The notes under the pieces were generated by a model. The model had not been told where the DNA came from. It searched no databases and was given only the letters and a program-made list of their open reading frames with translations. DNA of 64,000 bases, taken from the NCBI GenBank assembly GCA_036936605.1, contig JAUPFV010000004.1, forward strand, positions 138,917,973-138,981,972. The letters run 5' to 3'. Below, piece by piece: positions 31,283 to 41,559 of the stretch; positions within the stretch are counted from its first letter, which is position 1, and each line of letters begins with the position of its first letter. Source of the DNA: Limnanthes douglasii subsp. nivea (taxonomy: Eukaryota > Streptophyta > Magnoliopsida > Brassicales > Limnanthaceae). The position numbers and the translations under genes are program-made.

Positions 31283-33781
31283 ATTTTCACTTTCACTCAA
31301 CGATATCCTTGGAGGACAAAATTTGGCTGGGACATGTCCCCAGAAGCTTCCCAACTTAAGATAAGGGTAGTGTTCATGAATTTCTTGAATTAACTCAGAC
31401 CTAATAATTGCGTCCCTTGAATCTAATTTATCTACACACTTAGCAACGTAAGCTTCAATAATATCATATTTTTCCTTTTCAACTTGAGCTAAGATGAGTT
31501 TTTTCTCTTTTACGACTCTTTCGAAATCTGCAAAGCACTTGTTGAAACCATCTGTGGCTAAATCATTCCCCTCTTTGTAAGCTGCAATGAGTTTTTCTTT
31601 AGTGGCAGTTTAAAGTTCCATTTTTTCTTGGCAACATTTTTCGAGGAGCATGACGTAATTTTCAGATACAACAAGTTTTTCGAGAAGCGCATCAACCTGC
31701 TTTTCAAGATTTGAAAGTTGTTATCTTAGTTCTTCGACTTCTAATTTGGACTTTAAGGTTTCAGATTTGTAATTACTCTTCCGATTCTTAAGATACTACA
31801 TCTGATTTCTAATAGAGACATGTGAATGGAGAAGTTTCTGAAGACGAAAAGAAAACTCATCTTCTAGAGAAAAATCAAATGAACTGGATGGGAAAACATT
31901 TTCAAAATTATTCAACGATGTGGAGTCAACTGGTTGGATATTATCTTGAGGCTCTTGTAAAATTATTTCAGTCAGTGGAATTTGAACGGGGTCAGACTCA
32001 ATGATCACCCTCTCCGGGGAAGCTTTGATTTGATCATTCTTTTTGTTTTACGGGGAACCAATATCACCATAAGCTTATGGAACGTCGTTAGAGACACTCT
32101 TCAGTTTTATTTGACACTTCTTCTTGGGAGAAGTTTGAATCTATAGTTTCTTTTTTGATAGGGTAGAAGATGTTTTAGATTTATCAGGATTCCCAGCCTT
32201 TGAACCTTAGACTTTATCTTTTTCCTCTTGAGCGAAGGCATCAGAAGCCTCTTCATTCTCCTAAAAGATATCTTATTCCTCATCCAAGTGACTTTTAGCT
32301 CCGTCTCTTGTTGGTAGAAAAACCACCACTTCTTCCGCTTCTAATCAATATAACGCATCTTGTTTCAAAGGAGGGACCATGAGTTCTTCTAGTGATAGCG
32401 TTTCTGAAGGATTTAGCCTCCTTAGTCGGCTTTTGGCATAATTGTTGTTAGGGTGAAGCAAAGCCGGAATTTATTAAGCCAGGAAGTTTTAGCCTACAGG
32501 TTCAATTTGGAAAAACATCATTTGCATGAGATACGAAGTCGGTATAGGGCTTGGATATTCCGTCCATTGCTATTTATAGGTAAAGAAAGTATAAGAACAA
32601 CTATAAAAGAAGACTGAGTAAAATTTGAAGCGCAGTAAAAGGGAAGTCATGCCTTTGTTTATCCAGACAAGTGATAGCTTGTGAGGGTTTTCAGTAGTTG
32701 TTTCGGATCCTGTTTCCCAGAACCCTGAGATAAAAAGGAAGTGATGTTTCCATTTTTTATCTCCTTCGAGAAATTTTTTAACTACCTTCTGATCACATCC
32801 AAAGGTCATAGAATAGAATGAGAAATGAGGGTTCTTTACCAAACAAGAGAGGCCAATCAATTCTTATAAGGATCCAACAGATAATGTAACCCCAAATTCA
32901 TTATCTCGGTGTACATAATCAACTCATTATCTTTGACTAATAGTGGGGTCTCTCCAGTTGTTGGGAAGCGAATAAAAATCGAAGAATGGATTCCCCTTCA
33001 AACTCTTATCATTTTCTCTTCAAATGGGTCATAGTATATGTACTGTATTTTGTACAAGGCAAGAAGTTTTTTAATATGAACGACTTTGAGGTTATTCCTT
33101 ACTAAGGCATTGATATCCGGGGCAGCGGGGCATCTTATTTTGATTTAACATTTTTATTTGCTAAAGAATTATTTTCCTCAATTATAGAAGCAACAACGTC
33201 AGTTGTTTTTTCAGGAAGACCTACAATCATAGTCTTTTCTTCAATAGCCTGAGAAGTGGTACCAGTTGGATTCTTCTCGGTAAGTTTGACTAGATTTCCA
33301 TCGGAAGTTTTCCTTTCTTTTTCTTCAGTATCAAGATGAACAGGAGAAACATTAGATTTGATTTATGGAATTGATTCAAGTGGTCGCTTTGTCGTCCGAG
33401 CAACATCAATTCTTGTCAGCTTCTATAGGGGTATCTCTGGCATTGGCCTTCGAGTTCCTTGTGGAGTAGCAGATGGTTTAAAAGGAATCTCCGAAGGGGA
33501 TCCTTTAGAGAGTTTGGAGTGTTTATAATTATTATCTCTCTAATGCATTTTTCTCTTTGAAGGGGATCATCTTGAATGTTTATATTTTCTAATATTTTTA
33601 GAGTCATTCTTGTAAATAGTTAAGCAAGAATGACTGGGGGTTAAGAGCATATATTCGAAGGTATAATTGCTATCGAATTTTCGGTGGGAGGACAGACACC
33701 GTAATAAGAAATAACTAGGGGATGGGGTTCTGGTTCAACGTGTAAGCCAACTACTCTCCTCTTTTCGAGTTTCTGGCTCAT
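31283..33781 (-). pseudogene. element C antisense additional ORF (Transposase_28-like), main part
   Basis: Runs opposite to gag-pol, from an ATG at 33781 (MSQKLEKRRVVGL) down to the element B insertion. Decayed segments in order are a serine/threonine-rich N-terminal region, a central part near 32860-32650 containing FLEGDKKWKHHFLFISGFWETG (aligning with LLESESKWRSQFLFVSGSWENG of E), a lysine-rich linker, and a coiled-coil region (31290-31790) with heptads such as NLEKQVDALLEKLVVSE and YHYLK/EHYPYLKLGSFWGHV (compare HEKFPKRRLGDLWRYV in E). Many stops are present. A TATA-like TATAAATA on the minus strand at about 33857-33864 and a CACGTG at 34009-34014 lie upstream. The molecular function is unknown. 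Confidence 0.8.
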
Positions 33782-33849
33782 GGTTAACCTCTATGGTATG
33801 CGAAAATTATTTGTCATAAACTAAAAGGTGTATCAAAGATATATGGTGA

Positions 33850-34020
33850 ACCAAGAATATTTATAGGAGAATAGTGGGATTTGAAGGGTGCTGAAGCCCA
33901 ATGTGGTGATGGTTTGTTTTCCTATGGGCAAATTGTCCAAAATAGGGGTAATAAGTGCATAGGGACGCGTCACACTATCCCTAGGCTAGATCGTGTCAAC
34001 AAGAAGAGCACGTGAAGGGT
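33850..34020 (-). promoter_or_regulatory. putative promoter of the element C antisense ORF
   Basis: Minus-strand TATAAATA (plus 33857-33864) about 75 bp upstream of the ATG, and a G-box core CACGTG at 34009-34014 about 145 bp further up. Element E has the same two signals in the same order. Inferred from sequence only. Confidence 0.5.
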
Positions 34021-34395
34021 ATCTTAATCGCATTTGGTACGGGAAAAGTGTTTTCATTGACAGTGTCAGAAAAAGTCATGATGTCACAAGTGTGAAAATT
34101 TTGAGAAAACGTTTGGTATGGATATCGAAAAGAACATACTAAAATTCGAGGGAGATCCATTCATTCTGTAATTTGAGGGAAATTTAGTCTCCTAAAATTC
34201 GAGGGAGATCCATTCATTCTAAGATTCGCGGGAGATTTTTACTATGAACAAAAAGGATTTCTAAGCTTAAAATTTTATTTTCTGGTCATGATGGTCACCA
34301 AAATCCGACGAGAAATAGCGAGCAAAATCCGATGAAAATAAGATTAATCATACATCAGTCCTTGTTTAAACATTCTCACAAGGACATGGGGATAC

Positions 34396-34707
34396 TGATA
34401 AGAGAAGAATAAAGAAAGTCTCTTAGGATAAATTGATAATCATATAATGTAGAATGACTAATTTATAGCAAACAATAGACTTAGGAATATGACCACAATT
34501 TGTAAATTGCTAGACTTGTGGGGCCTACTATATGTACTATAAAAGCAGCACCCCTTTTTGGGAAAAAGTGATTGATGAATAATTACAAAATTAGTACTCT
34601 TTACTTTTCTCTCTCTAAAATATTACGCAAGTAATTTGAATAACTAATTTAGTCATTTAAACATTGTTTTACTCTAAAACCTCATCCAAATATTTCTGGT
34701 ACTATCA
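34396..34707 (+). repeat. element C 3' LTR (312 bp)
   Basis: TGATAAGAGAAGAATAAAG...TACTATCA, preceded by a purine-rich AAGGACATGGGGA (34380-34392) that can be a polypurine tract. TATAAAAG near 34538. Confidence 0.88.
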
Positions 34708-35620
34708 GGCAGCATACACTTTTATATATAAGTAGGTTACATAATAACTTTAGAAACACAAAGAACTCAATTAATCTTTGTAAAAAAAGATAACATGATT
34801 CACATGACCTCTTCTTTAGTGTTTATCTCTCACCTCACGTAAATATCAAAAGACTTAGAGTTATTTCAATATTTTAGGTAATATCATCTCACATTTTTTT
34901 TACAATCATAGTCTCATCACATCACATATTCTATAGTAATATATTCTTCTATGTATGGGTTAGATAAAACCTAATTCTTTATCAGACGCTCCATAATAGA
35001 GCCCATTGATTTCAGTTGAAATAAATCTTACTTCATTAATATATGAAGGTCCAATTAACATAGGATACATATTCAATATACTATTCTACTTTGACCTAGA
35101 GGTGCTATTTAAACCGTTTTTCAAATCAGTTTGGTTTGATCACCTTGCTTTGACCAACTTGTTTTAACCAACTTGCTTCCACCAGTCTTGCTTTGAAATT
35201 GAAAATACCTTGGTCAGAGCATCCGAAGGGCTTTCCTCGCTAGAATTTTTAGCCACATTCACTTGCTTCTTCTCTATGACGTATATGATGAAGTGTAGCT
35301 TAATATCTATATATTTAGTTTGCTTATGGAAATTTATATTTCTCATCAAATGAATCACACTCGTGCTATCATAGAATAAAATTGCATCTTGCTCCATACC
35401 AAAAAGTTCACTTAATAATCATTTCCGTCAAATAACTTATTTCATATCTTATGTAGCAACCATATACTCGGCTTCGATAAATAACAACGCGATAACCCTC
35501 TTTTATATACAAGACTTCTAATTAACCAATCCTCCAAACAGATAACCCAAATTAGACTTCTTTGTGTCGAGCCAAACTGTGTAATCAAAGTCCACATTAT
35601 TTTAACTAGCTAAGAGAGAG
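34708..35620 (-). mobile_element. copia fragment: RNase H end plus part of 3' LTR
   Basis: On the minus strand, 35600-35160 encodes the copia RNase H: FIEAEYMVAT, ILFYDSTSVIHLMRN, TKYIDIKLHFI and DALTKVF, with stops near the start. To the left, 35100-34708 is the LTR part, with a TATA-like TATATAAAAGTG near 34715-34726 and similarity to 12980-13080. The LTR is cut exactly at the right end of element C, so C lies at this junction. Confidence 0.75.
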
Positions 35621-35764
35621 ATAACAGGATGAACAAAAAATAAAAAAGAATAAAAAAATACTAACTAGATAAAAGAAAGACTAGATAAGACAAAAAAAGT
35701 AAATATAAAATTTTTAAACATTGATACGTACCAGAGCTCTTTAAGGTTTCCTTTTGTTTTAAGT

Positions 35765-36900
35765 ATTTTTTAAGGAATTTATTGATCCTAACACGGATGA
35801 TAATTTTTATGACCTGAAAAAGTCAATGTATGGTCTGAAACAACCACATAGGTAAAAGTTCAAATGTTTTGATACATTCATGATGTCAACAAGGTGCATG
35901 AGAATTCCATATGACAGTTATATGTATCATCATAAGACGTAAGGTGATTCTTGTGTTTACTTATTTTTGTATGTAGATGATATGCTCATTGATGCTTGTA
36001 AGTTTTTGCATATTGTGAAGATAAAGAAGCGGCTTAGTGTTGAGTTTGAGATGAATAATCTGGGTATAACAACAAATATTCTTGGGATGAAGATTACCAC
36101 AAGCATATGTGTAGGATCATTACACTTGTCTCAACGAAGCTACATTGAAAAAGTGCTACATCAATTCAACATGTTTGATGTTAAATCAATTAACATCATG
36201 TTTGACTCTCATTTCAAGTTGTCTGCAGCAGGATCGACCAGTGATGATGTTGAGTTATAACAAATATCAAAGGTTCCATGGTCAAGTACAGTAGGTAGTA
36301 TAATGTATGTTATAATGTACTTACGCCCTGCTATTTTACATATAGTTAGTATAGTCCGCGAGTACATGGGATGCTCTGAGAAAAAGACACTAGCATGCTG
36401 TAAAATGTATACTTTAGTATCTTAAGCATGTTGCGAATGCTGGCTTAACTTTCAACAAGACCGATATTGGTAGATCACCGAATGATATTACAGGATCAGT
36501 GGTTGGTTTTGTTGTATCTAATTTTACTGCGGATATGATAAAATAAGATCTTTGACAGGTGATATGTTTACTCTAGTTGAGAGTGCAATCAGTTAGAAAG
36601 AACAGTTGCAAGCTATTGTAGCTCTGTTTACAATATAGGGAGAGTACATGTTGGTAACATTAACATTTAAGGAGGCAATATGGTTTCAAGGTATGGTGGC
36701 AGATTTGGGCTTGGGTATGACTAATACAAAACTGTTTTATGACAATCAAAACTACATACACTTTATATGGAACTTGTTGTACTATAAGCGTACAAAGCAC
36801 ATGAATGTCACATATCATTTTATTTATGATATATATCAAAAGGAATTGGTGATGTGAAGAAAATGTCTACATACGATTATCCAACATGTATAATGACCAA
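35765..36900 (+). pseudogene. copia RT/RNase H fragment
   Basis: Plus-strand relic of a different copia element. It shows KKSMYGLKQPHR near 35825, YLFLYVDDMLIDACK with the catalytic YVDD near 35966, FEMNNLGITTNILGMKIT, LSQRSYIEKVLHQFNM, and then the RNase H motif KLFYDNQNYIHFIWN...KRTKHMNVTYHFI (36648-36857). Several in-frame stops are present. No gag or integrase is attached. Confidence 0.85.
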
Positions 36901-37097
36901 TATAGTATCAGTTTGAAAGTTTAAGGTTTGTGTAAACAGGATTGGTGTTTGCATCATCAAGTGAATACCTTAAGGAAATTTGGTAAGTCAAATGAATAGA
37001 AGTTTTTTTGTTGATAATGAAGAAACGATATTCACCTCAAGGGGAAGTTTGTTAGGAATAAGTCGAATAATGTACATTATGATTCGTGTGTTCATAG

Positions 37098-37277
37098 TTG
37101 AAGTTGTTATCAGTCTGGTTCAGTCCGGTTTTTTACAAAACCGTACTGGAACACTAAAGTTATTGGTTTAGACCGAACCGTACAAACAAGATTTCAGTTT
37201 TGTAAAACAAAAACAAAACAAAATCGATAAGAATCGGTTTGGTTTAGTCCAGTTTATCGAACCGACAATAACTTCAA
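37098..37277. mobile_element. possible MITE with GGTT/AACC-rich arms
   Basis: Ends TTGAAGTTGTTATC and, read inward from the right, TTGAAGTTATTGTC (12 of 14 match). The interior has opposing GGTTCAGTCCGGTTTT and AACCGACC-like words able to fold back. No clear target duplication. Confidence 0.4.
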
Positions 37278-38377
37278 AAATATTATAATATTATATGTTT
37301 TTCATGCTTTGAAGATGATCCAATCTTGAAAAATATCTTAGAGGTTCCTTTTTTTCAACTTTGATTTACTAATAAAAAATCTCTTAATCATATTTTATTT
37401 TTTCTTTCTTTATTTAATAAGACTATGTTTTTGTTTTCAGTGTCCTGATTGAAAAGCCTTATAAAAATCATAATGATTTGCTTTGTTTTATATATTTGTT
37501 TGGTTATAAATTTTAAGGAATGAAAGATATTGTCCTTATATTTTTAGATATATGATGGCTTAAGTTAGTAGATAGTTTTTTTGTTATTATTTTCTCTTAA
37601 ATTTAGTCATTTCATGTCAGAATTATCGGGAAGGTTTTTGGACTTGAGTCTATGATATAAATTTAGCTCTTTAACTTGACAAAATATGTAATTTATTTCT
37701 TGATGAGGGGTATTTTTTGGACGTCATACTAACTCTATATATTTTATCAAGTTTCGAGATTAAATTTATAAAGTTTGCAAATCAAAAACTAAATTTATAG
37801 ATTTTACAAAATCCAAAAACCCTCATCAAATTTTTTGAAGTTCATGGACTAAAACAGAAAAACAGAATTCAAAGAACTATTCACATACTTGATCCTTAAA
37901 TATGAAGTATTGCTACTGCTTTTAAAGCTTCTAATTTTCTACGACAAATGCATCGGTCTAACTAGCTAAAAATATATAATTATGCAAACAAAAAAGTTTA
38001 AAAAACATGGTGGTAAAGCTTCAAAGGGTGTATAGAGAAACTCTCACCTTTCTTTAGAAACTCTAATCTCTCGTTTCTTTTTTTCGCCGTCGCCTCTTTT
38101 TCTAATTATATTTTTTCTTCAGGCTATATCATGTTAGCTATTATAATCCTTCGTATATTTTGGTGGTTCTTTGGTTGCCTTCCTTTCGCTCGTCTATGCG
38201 GTACTCTCTTTCTTCTTTCCCCATCCTGCTAGTACTTGTGTTTCATTAGCGGTGGTTCCTCGTGGACTTTTCGTTTCCATTCCTTTGGTGTTTTATGGTC
38301 TGCTATAATCTGACGGAGGTGAAGTAGTTTGTTGGGTTTCAACCGAGTTTATTCAAAGCATTGAAGCCTCTTTCGGT

Positions 38378-38447
38378 GACTCTCATTGTCTGTCTCGCCA
38401 ATCGTTGTTGGAGACTCTCATTGTCTGTCTCGCCAATCGTTGTTGGA
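38378..38447. repeat. 35-bp tandem duplication
   Basis: GACTCTCATTGTCTGTCTCG... starts at 38378 and 38413. A partial third start is at 38448. Confidence 0.92.
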
Positions 38448-38695
38448 GACTCTGGGTTTTTTAGTTTGGGAGGTTTGGCCCGAGTTTTATGGATTTCAGT
38501 ACTCTGTTCAAACGTCTAAACATCTTCTGTTTTGCGGCAAGCATCTGTAAGTATTTCATATATTCATCTATTGTATAAGAAGTATTTTGCTGGTCAAGGA
38601 TGGTTTTTGGGTGGCCGCGGATGAAAATAGTTGCTTTGGTGAAGTTGGTTTTGTGGACTTTGGTACATGGATCTGTATCATCGTTTAGTCACAAT

Positions 38696-38945
38696 CGATG
38701 TACGTCTATTTTTTTTTTTGAGGGAACCCGCAGCCGCTACTCAGAGTGCAATGAGCGCGCACAGGGTAAACCCTCAGTCTGACGCGATAGCCTGCAAACC
38801 AACGCCAGAAGGTAAACCACACAAGGTGACAGGCTCAGCCGAAAAAGCGTATGCAGAGGGACTCGAACTCATGACCTTTTGGTTATAAGAATGCCATGCT
38901 CAACCAACTCGGCTACCCCTTGGGGCGATCTACGTCTATTTTTTT
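38696..38945 (-). mobile_element. tRNA-derived SINE, copy 2
   Basis: Same family as 4051-4256. The body is 38720-38925 (206 bp). A box TAGCCGAGTTGG is on the minus strand of 38904-38915, B box GTTCGAGTCCC of 38858-38868, with an A tail of about 11 (plus T run 38709-38719). The flanking direct repeat CGATNTACGTCTATTTTTT begins at 38696 and 38926, with one mismatch. Its B box is closer to the consensus than that of copy 1. Confidence 0.93.
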
Positions 38946-40019
38946 GTTGTTATTGGGACTTGATTCACGAGTTCCTTTAAAAAAAATTCCTGAATTTTCT
39001 TTTGGAATTTTTAGGGAATTCCATTATAGCTGGGTTGGGATATATTGATTCTTTATAAGATGGAATCAATCCGTTAATATTCTGGCTTGATTGCTATGTA
39101 TTTTATTTTCATTTCATAATCTCTATTGACTGTAATCTCTACATTTGTCTTCATCTCTGTCTTTGTCGTGATCTTTCCATGGAAGCTATTGTAAATTTCA
39201 TACATATTTTTGTAATTTTTATTTTTTGGAATGCCCTAATATTCTTGTAAATTTTTGTAATTTTTATAATAACTCTTTTAAACAAAAATAATAATAATGA
39301 GATAATGTAAGATAAGAAAAAGTAAAAACATAATAAAAATAAAAATATTAAGTAATTAAGAGAGAAAATAAATAGAATATTTTTAACGTTTACCCGTACC
39401 AAAGCTATTTGTGGTTTCTTTCTGTTTTTAATATTTTTTTAGGGAAACCATTTATTTAAATTAATTACTAAACATTAAAGGTATTAGACATAAAATAAAT
39501 AATAGTAAATTTATTTAAAAGCAATTTTAGTTTTGAAAATTACATTATTTTATATTAAATATTTTTTTGTTTAAATAAAAATTAAATTGTATGAAAAAAT
39601 TGACGTTAGAAATAAATAAATAAATAAAACTTTAAATTTGTCTCAAAAATTACAGAAACAAATCGAGGATAAAAATATGATTTTTTTAAAATAAAATCTT
39701 CCGAAACAGTAGAATTTTGGTTTCTACTTTAATTCTTTTAAAAAAACATGGGTATATTGTTGATGACACCATACTATATAATATATAAAACTTCTTTTAA
39801 ATATATTTTTGTTTATTACCTAATAAATTAAGTTAAAATGAAGTGTATACTGATTGTGCATCCATTATTTTATGTTATGTAATTTTGGTAGTCCAACTAT
39901 CTAAACTTAGACATATAAAGATAAAATGTATAGATTTTGAAGAAAATGAAAGGAAAATAAATATTTAAACTTATATAGAAGATTAGAAGCAAAGCTCAAT
40001 AAAATAATAAGGAAACAAC
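38946..40019. other. AT-rich stretch, no gene seen
   Basis: No coding signal. The portion 39290-39460 resembles 35620-35760 and 46470-46560 (shared 'agaatatttttaacgtt...cgtacc.gagct...ggtttc' layout), so it belongs to an unnamed repeat. Confidence 0.5.
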
Positions 40020-40115
40020 TTTTTTTATAATAGGTTCTTTCTGTTTTTCCTCTGCCAAGAAACAAGAACAGAGGATCAAGCTTTGTAATTAACTAATCTT
40101 ACTTAGATTAGGATC

Positions 40116-41437
40116 ATGGAAGAAGGGGAATTTTTACCTTCATCATCTTCACCAAGATCAACAGGTTCCATGCCTGTTAATAGATCAATCTTTGAAAATG
40201 AGTTCCCTCTGCTTTCTTTAAAAACCCAGGAGCAGAAACAGAACAACAATGGAGTAAATGTAATATCCAATCTGATTTTCGAAACTTCTTGTCAAAGAGA
40301 TGAAATTCGAAACAATAAAGAACCCACTGAAACAACAAAATCTTTTGTTGATGTATTGAAACCAACCAACAACGAATTTCTTCACAAAAATGTTTATGTT
40401 TATCAAAATCTTGGCCACACTGCAATTTGTTTTGAAAAAAAAGACAAAGAAAGACTATAGAAGATTTCCAAGCAGACGATTATAGGCAAGTTTGCATATG
40501 GCAAACCCAAATACGAGATAATCAAAAGTTTTTTGGGCAGTTTTAAATTCACTAGTCCTTCACTGTTACAATTTGCGACTACCGTCATGTTCTCATCGAG
40601 TTTGACTGTTTAGATGACCTGAAGAAACTCTGGTATAGAAATGTATGGAAGGTCAGGGAAAAACGATGTGATTGCTTAAGTGGTGTCTAAAGTACAATCA
40701 TAATAAAGAAATCTCTTTGACGTCGGTACAGATAACTTTAAAAAAACTTCTGGAGTTTATGTACAATGAGGAAACGATAATGAAGATAAAAAAGTATTTT
40801 GGGACTCTTTTGAAAACATGGGTTCCACAAAGTAACAGAGCCAATTTTAATTGTGTAAACATGTGGGTGGAAATTGATGTATCAAAGACTCTGGTGAAGG
40901 AAATCAAGATCATGTTTGGAGATGAATAATAATTCAACCTGTAAATTTTTGATGTCACACCCAGGTTACTGAAACTTATGCAGACATATTGGTCACAAAG
41001 TTTATGAATACAAGAAAGCTACAAGCATTCAATCTGATGAGCAATTAAACAAACAAACAGAAGAAATTGCTCAACAACAAAAGCCAATCTTTACTGAAAA
41101 TAAGATTACAATAACTCCTAATCTGAAATCTATGATTGTGGATATGGAAAACAAGATAAAAGTTGTTTATTATAATTACAAAAAACTCTTCACAAACAAT
41201 CATACTACAACTAATTCTAGTGAGCAAGAATCTACTGGAAGTTTGGAAATAGATAAAGTCTTGTCATCAGGGTCTGGTGGAAATGATAATTCTGAAATGA
41301 TAGAAGCGCTACAAACTTTGGAGACGAGAGAGTTGTTCGTTGTTGATAGACTGCCTGTTGATTCTAATCCTGATTCCCCATCTAGAGTTACAAAAATTAG
41401 CCTTCCTTGTTCACCTACTCATAAAGACAAGTATTGA
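40116..41437 (+). pseudogene. LINE ORF1 relic (RNA-binding Gag-like protein)
   Basis: Begins MEEGEFLPSSSSPR at 40116. Motifs in shifting frames fit plant LINE ORF1 proteins with a DUF4283-like domain: KSFVDVLKP (40320s), a CAYGKPKYEIIKSFLGSF-like block (near 40490-40550), VLIEFDCLDDLKKLW (near 40590) and NMWVEI. The zinc-knuckle part near 40960-41010 (RHIGHKVYEYKKA) is decayed. A low-complexity tail ends at 41437. ORF1 protein would bind the element's RNA. Coding is interrupted from 40460 onward. Confidence 0.65.
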
Positions 41438-41559
41438 CAACAAAGATGATACAAGATCACAAAGTAAGAAGAAAAAAAGATGAAAAACTGGAATAATAAA
41501 GTTCCTACCACATCATAAACTTTACAGCTGAAAAGGGATGTTAGAAATAAATCGATTAA

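Larger units (their letters stand above)
19017..34707 (+). mobile_element. Ty3/gypsy Tat-type LTR retrotransposon C, with element B nested inside
   Basis: LTRs at 19017-19380 and 34396-34707, both starting TG and ending ACTATCA. PBS at 19382. Plus-strand gag, protease and partial pol follow to about 23790. A minus-strand additional ORF runs from 33781 to 24073, split by element B (24138-31282). Without B the element would be about 8.5 kb. RT proper is deleted. The flanks (ATATC left, GGCAG right) do not match, so the ends have been altered or the element lies at a rearrangement junction. Confidence 0.88.
36901..38706. other. mostly unassigned stretch
   Basis: Contains the possible MITE at 37098-37277, a T/C-rich leader-like block (38030-38240) and a 35-bp duplication at 38378-38447. 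No protein family is recognised. The 38.0-39.2 kb part could be an untranslated end of a retroposon, but I cannot show it. Confidence 0.45.

Noticed and set aside
32570..32860. A separate small gene (96 codons, minus strand)
   Set aside because: Its N-terminal half aligns with exon 1 of the antisense ORF of E, and the rest is probably intron. It is part of the element C antisense relic.
19017..34707. A target-site duplication for element C
   Set aside because: ATATC and GGCAG do not match, and shifting the ends by a few bases does not help.
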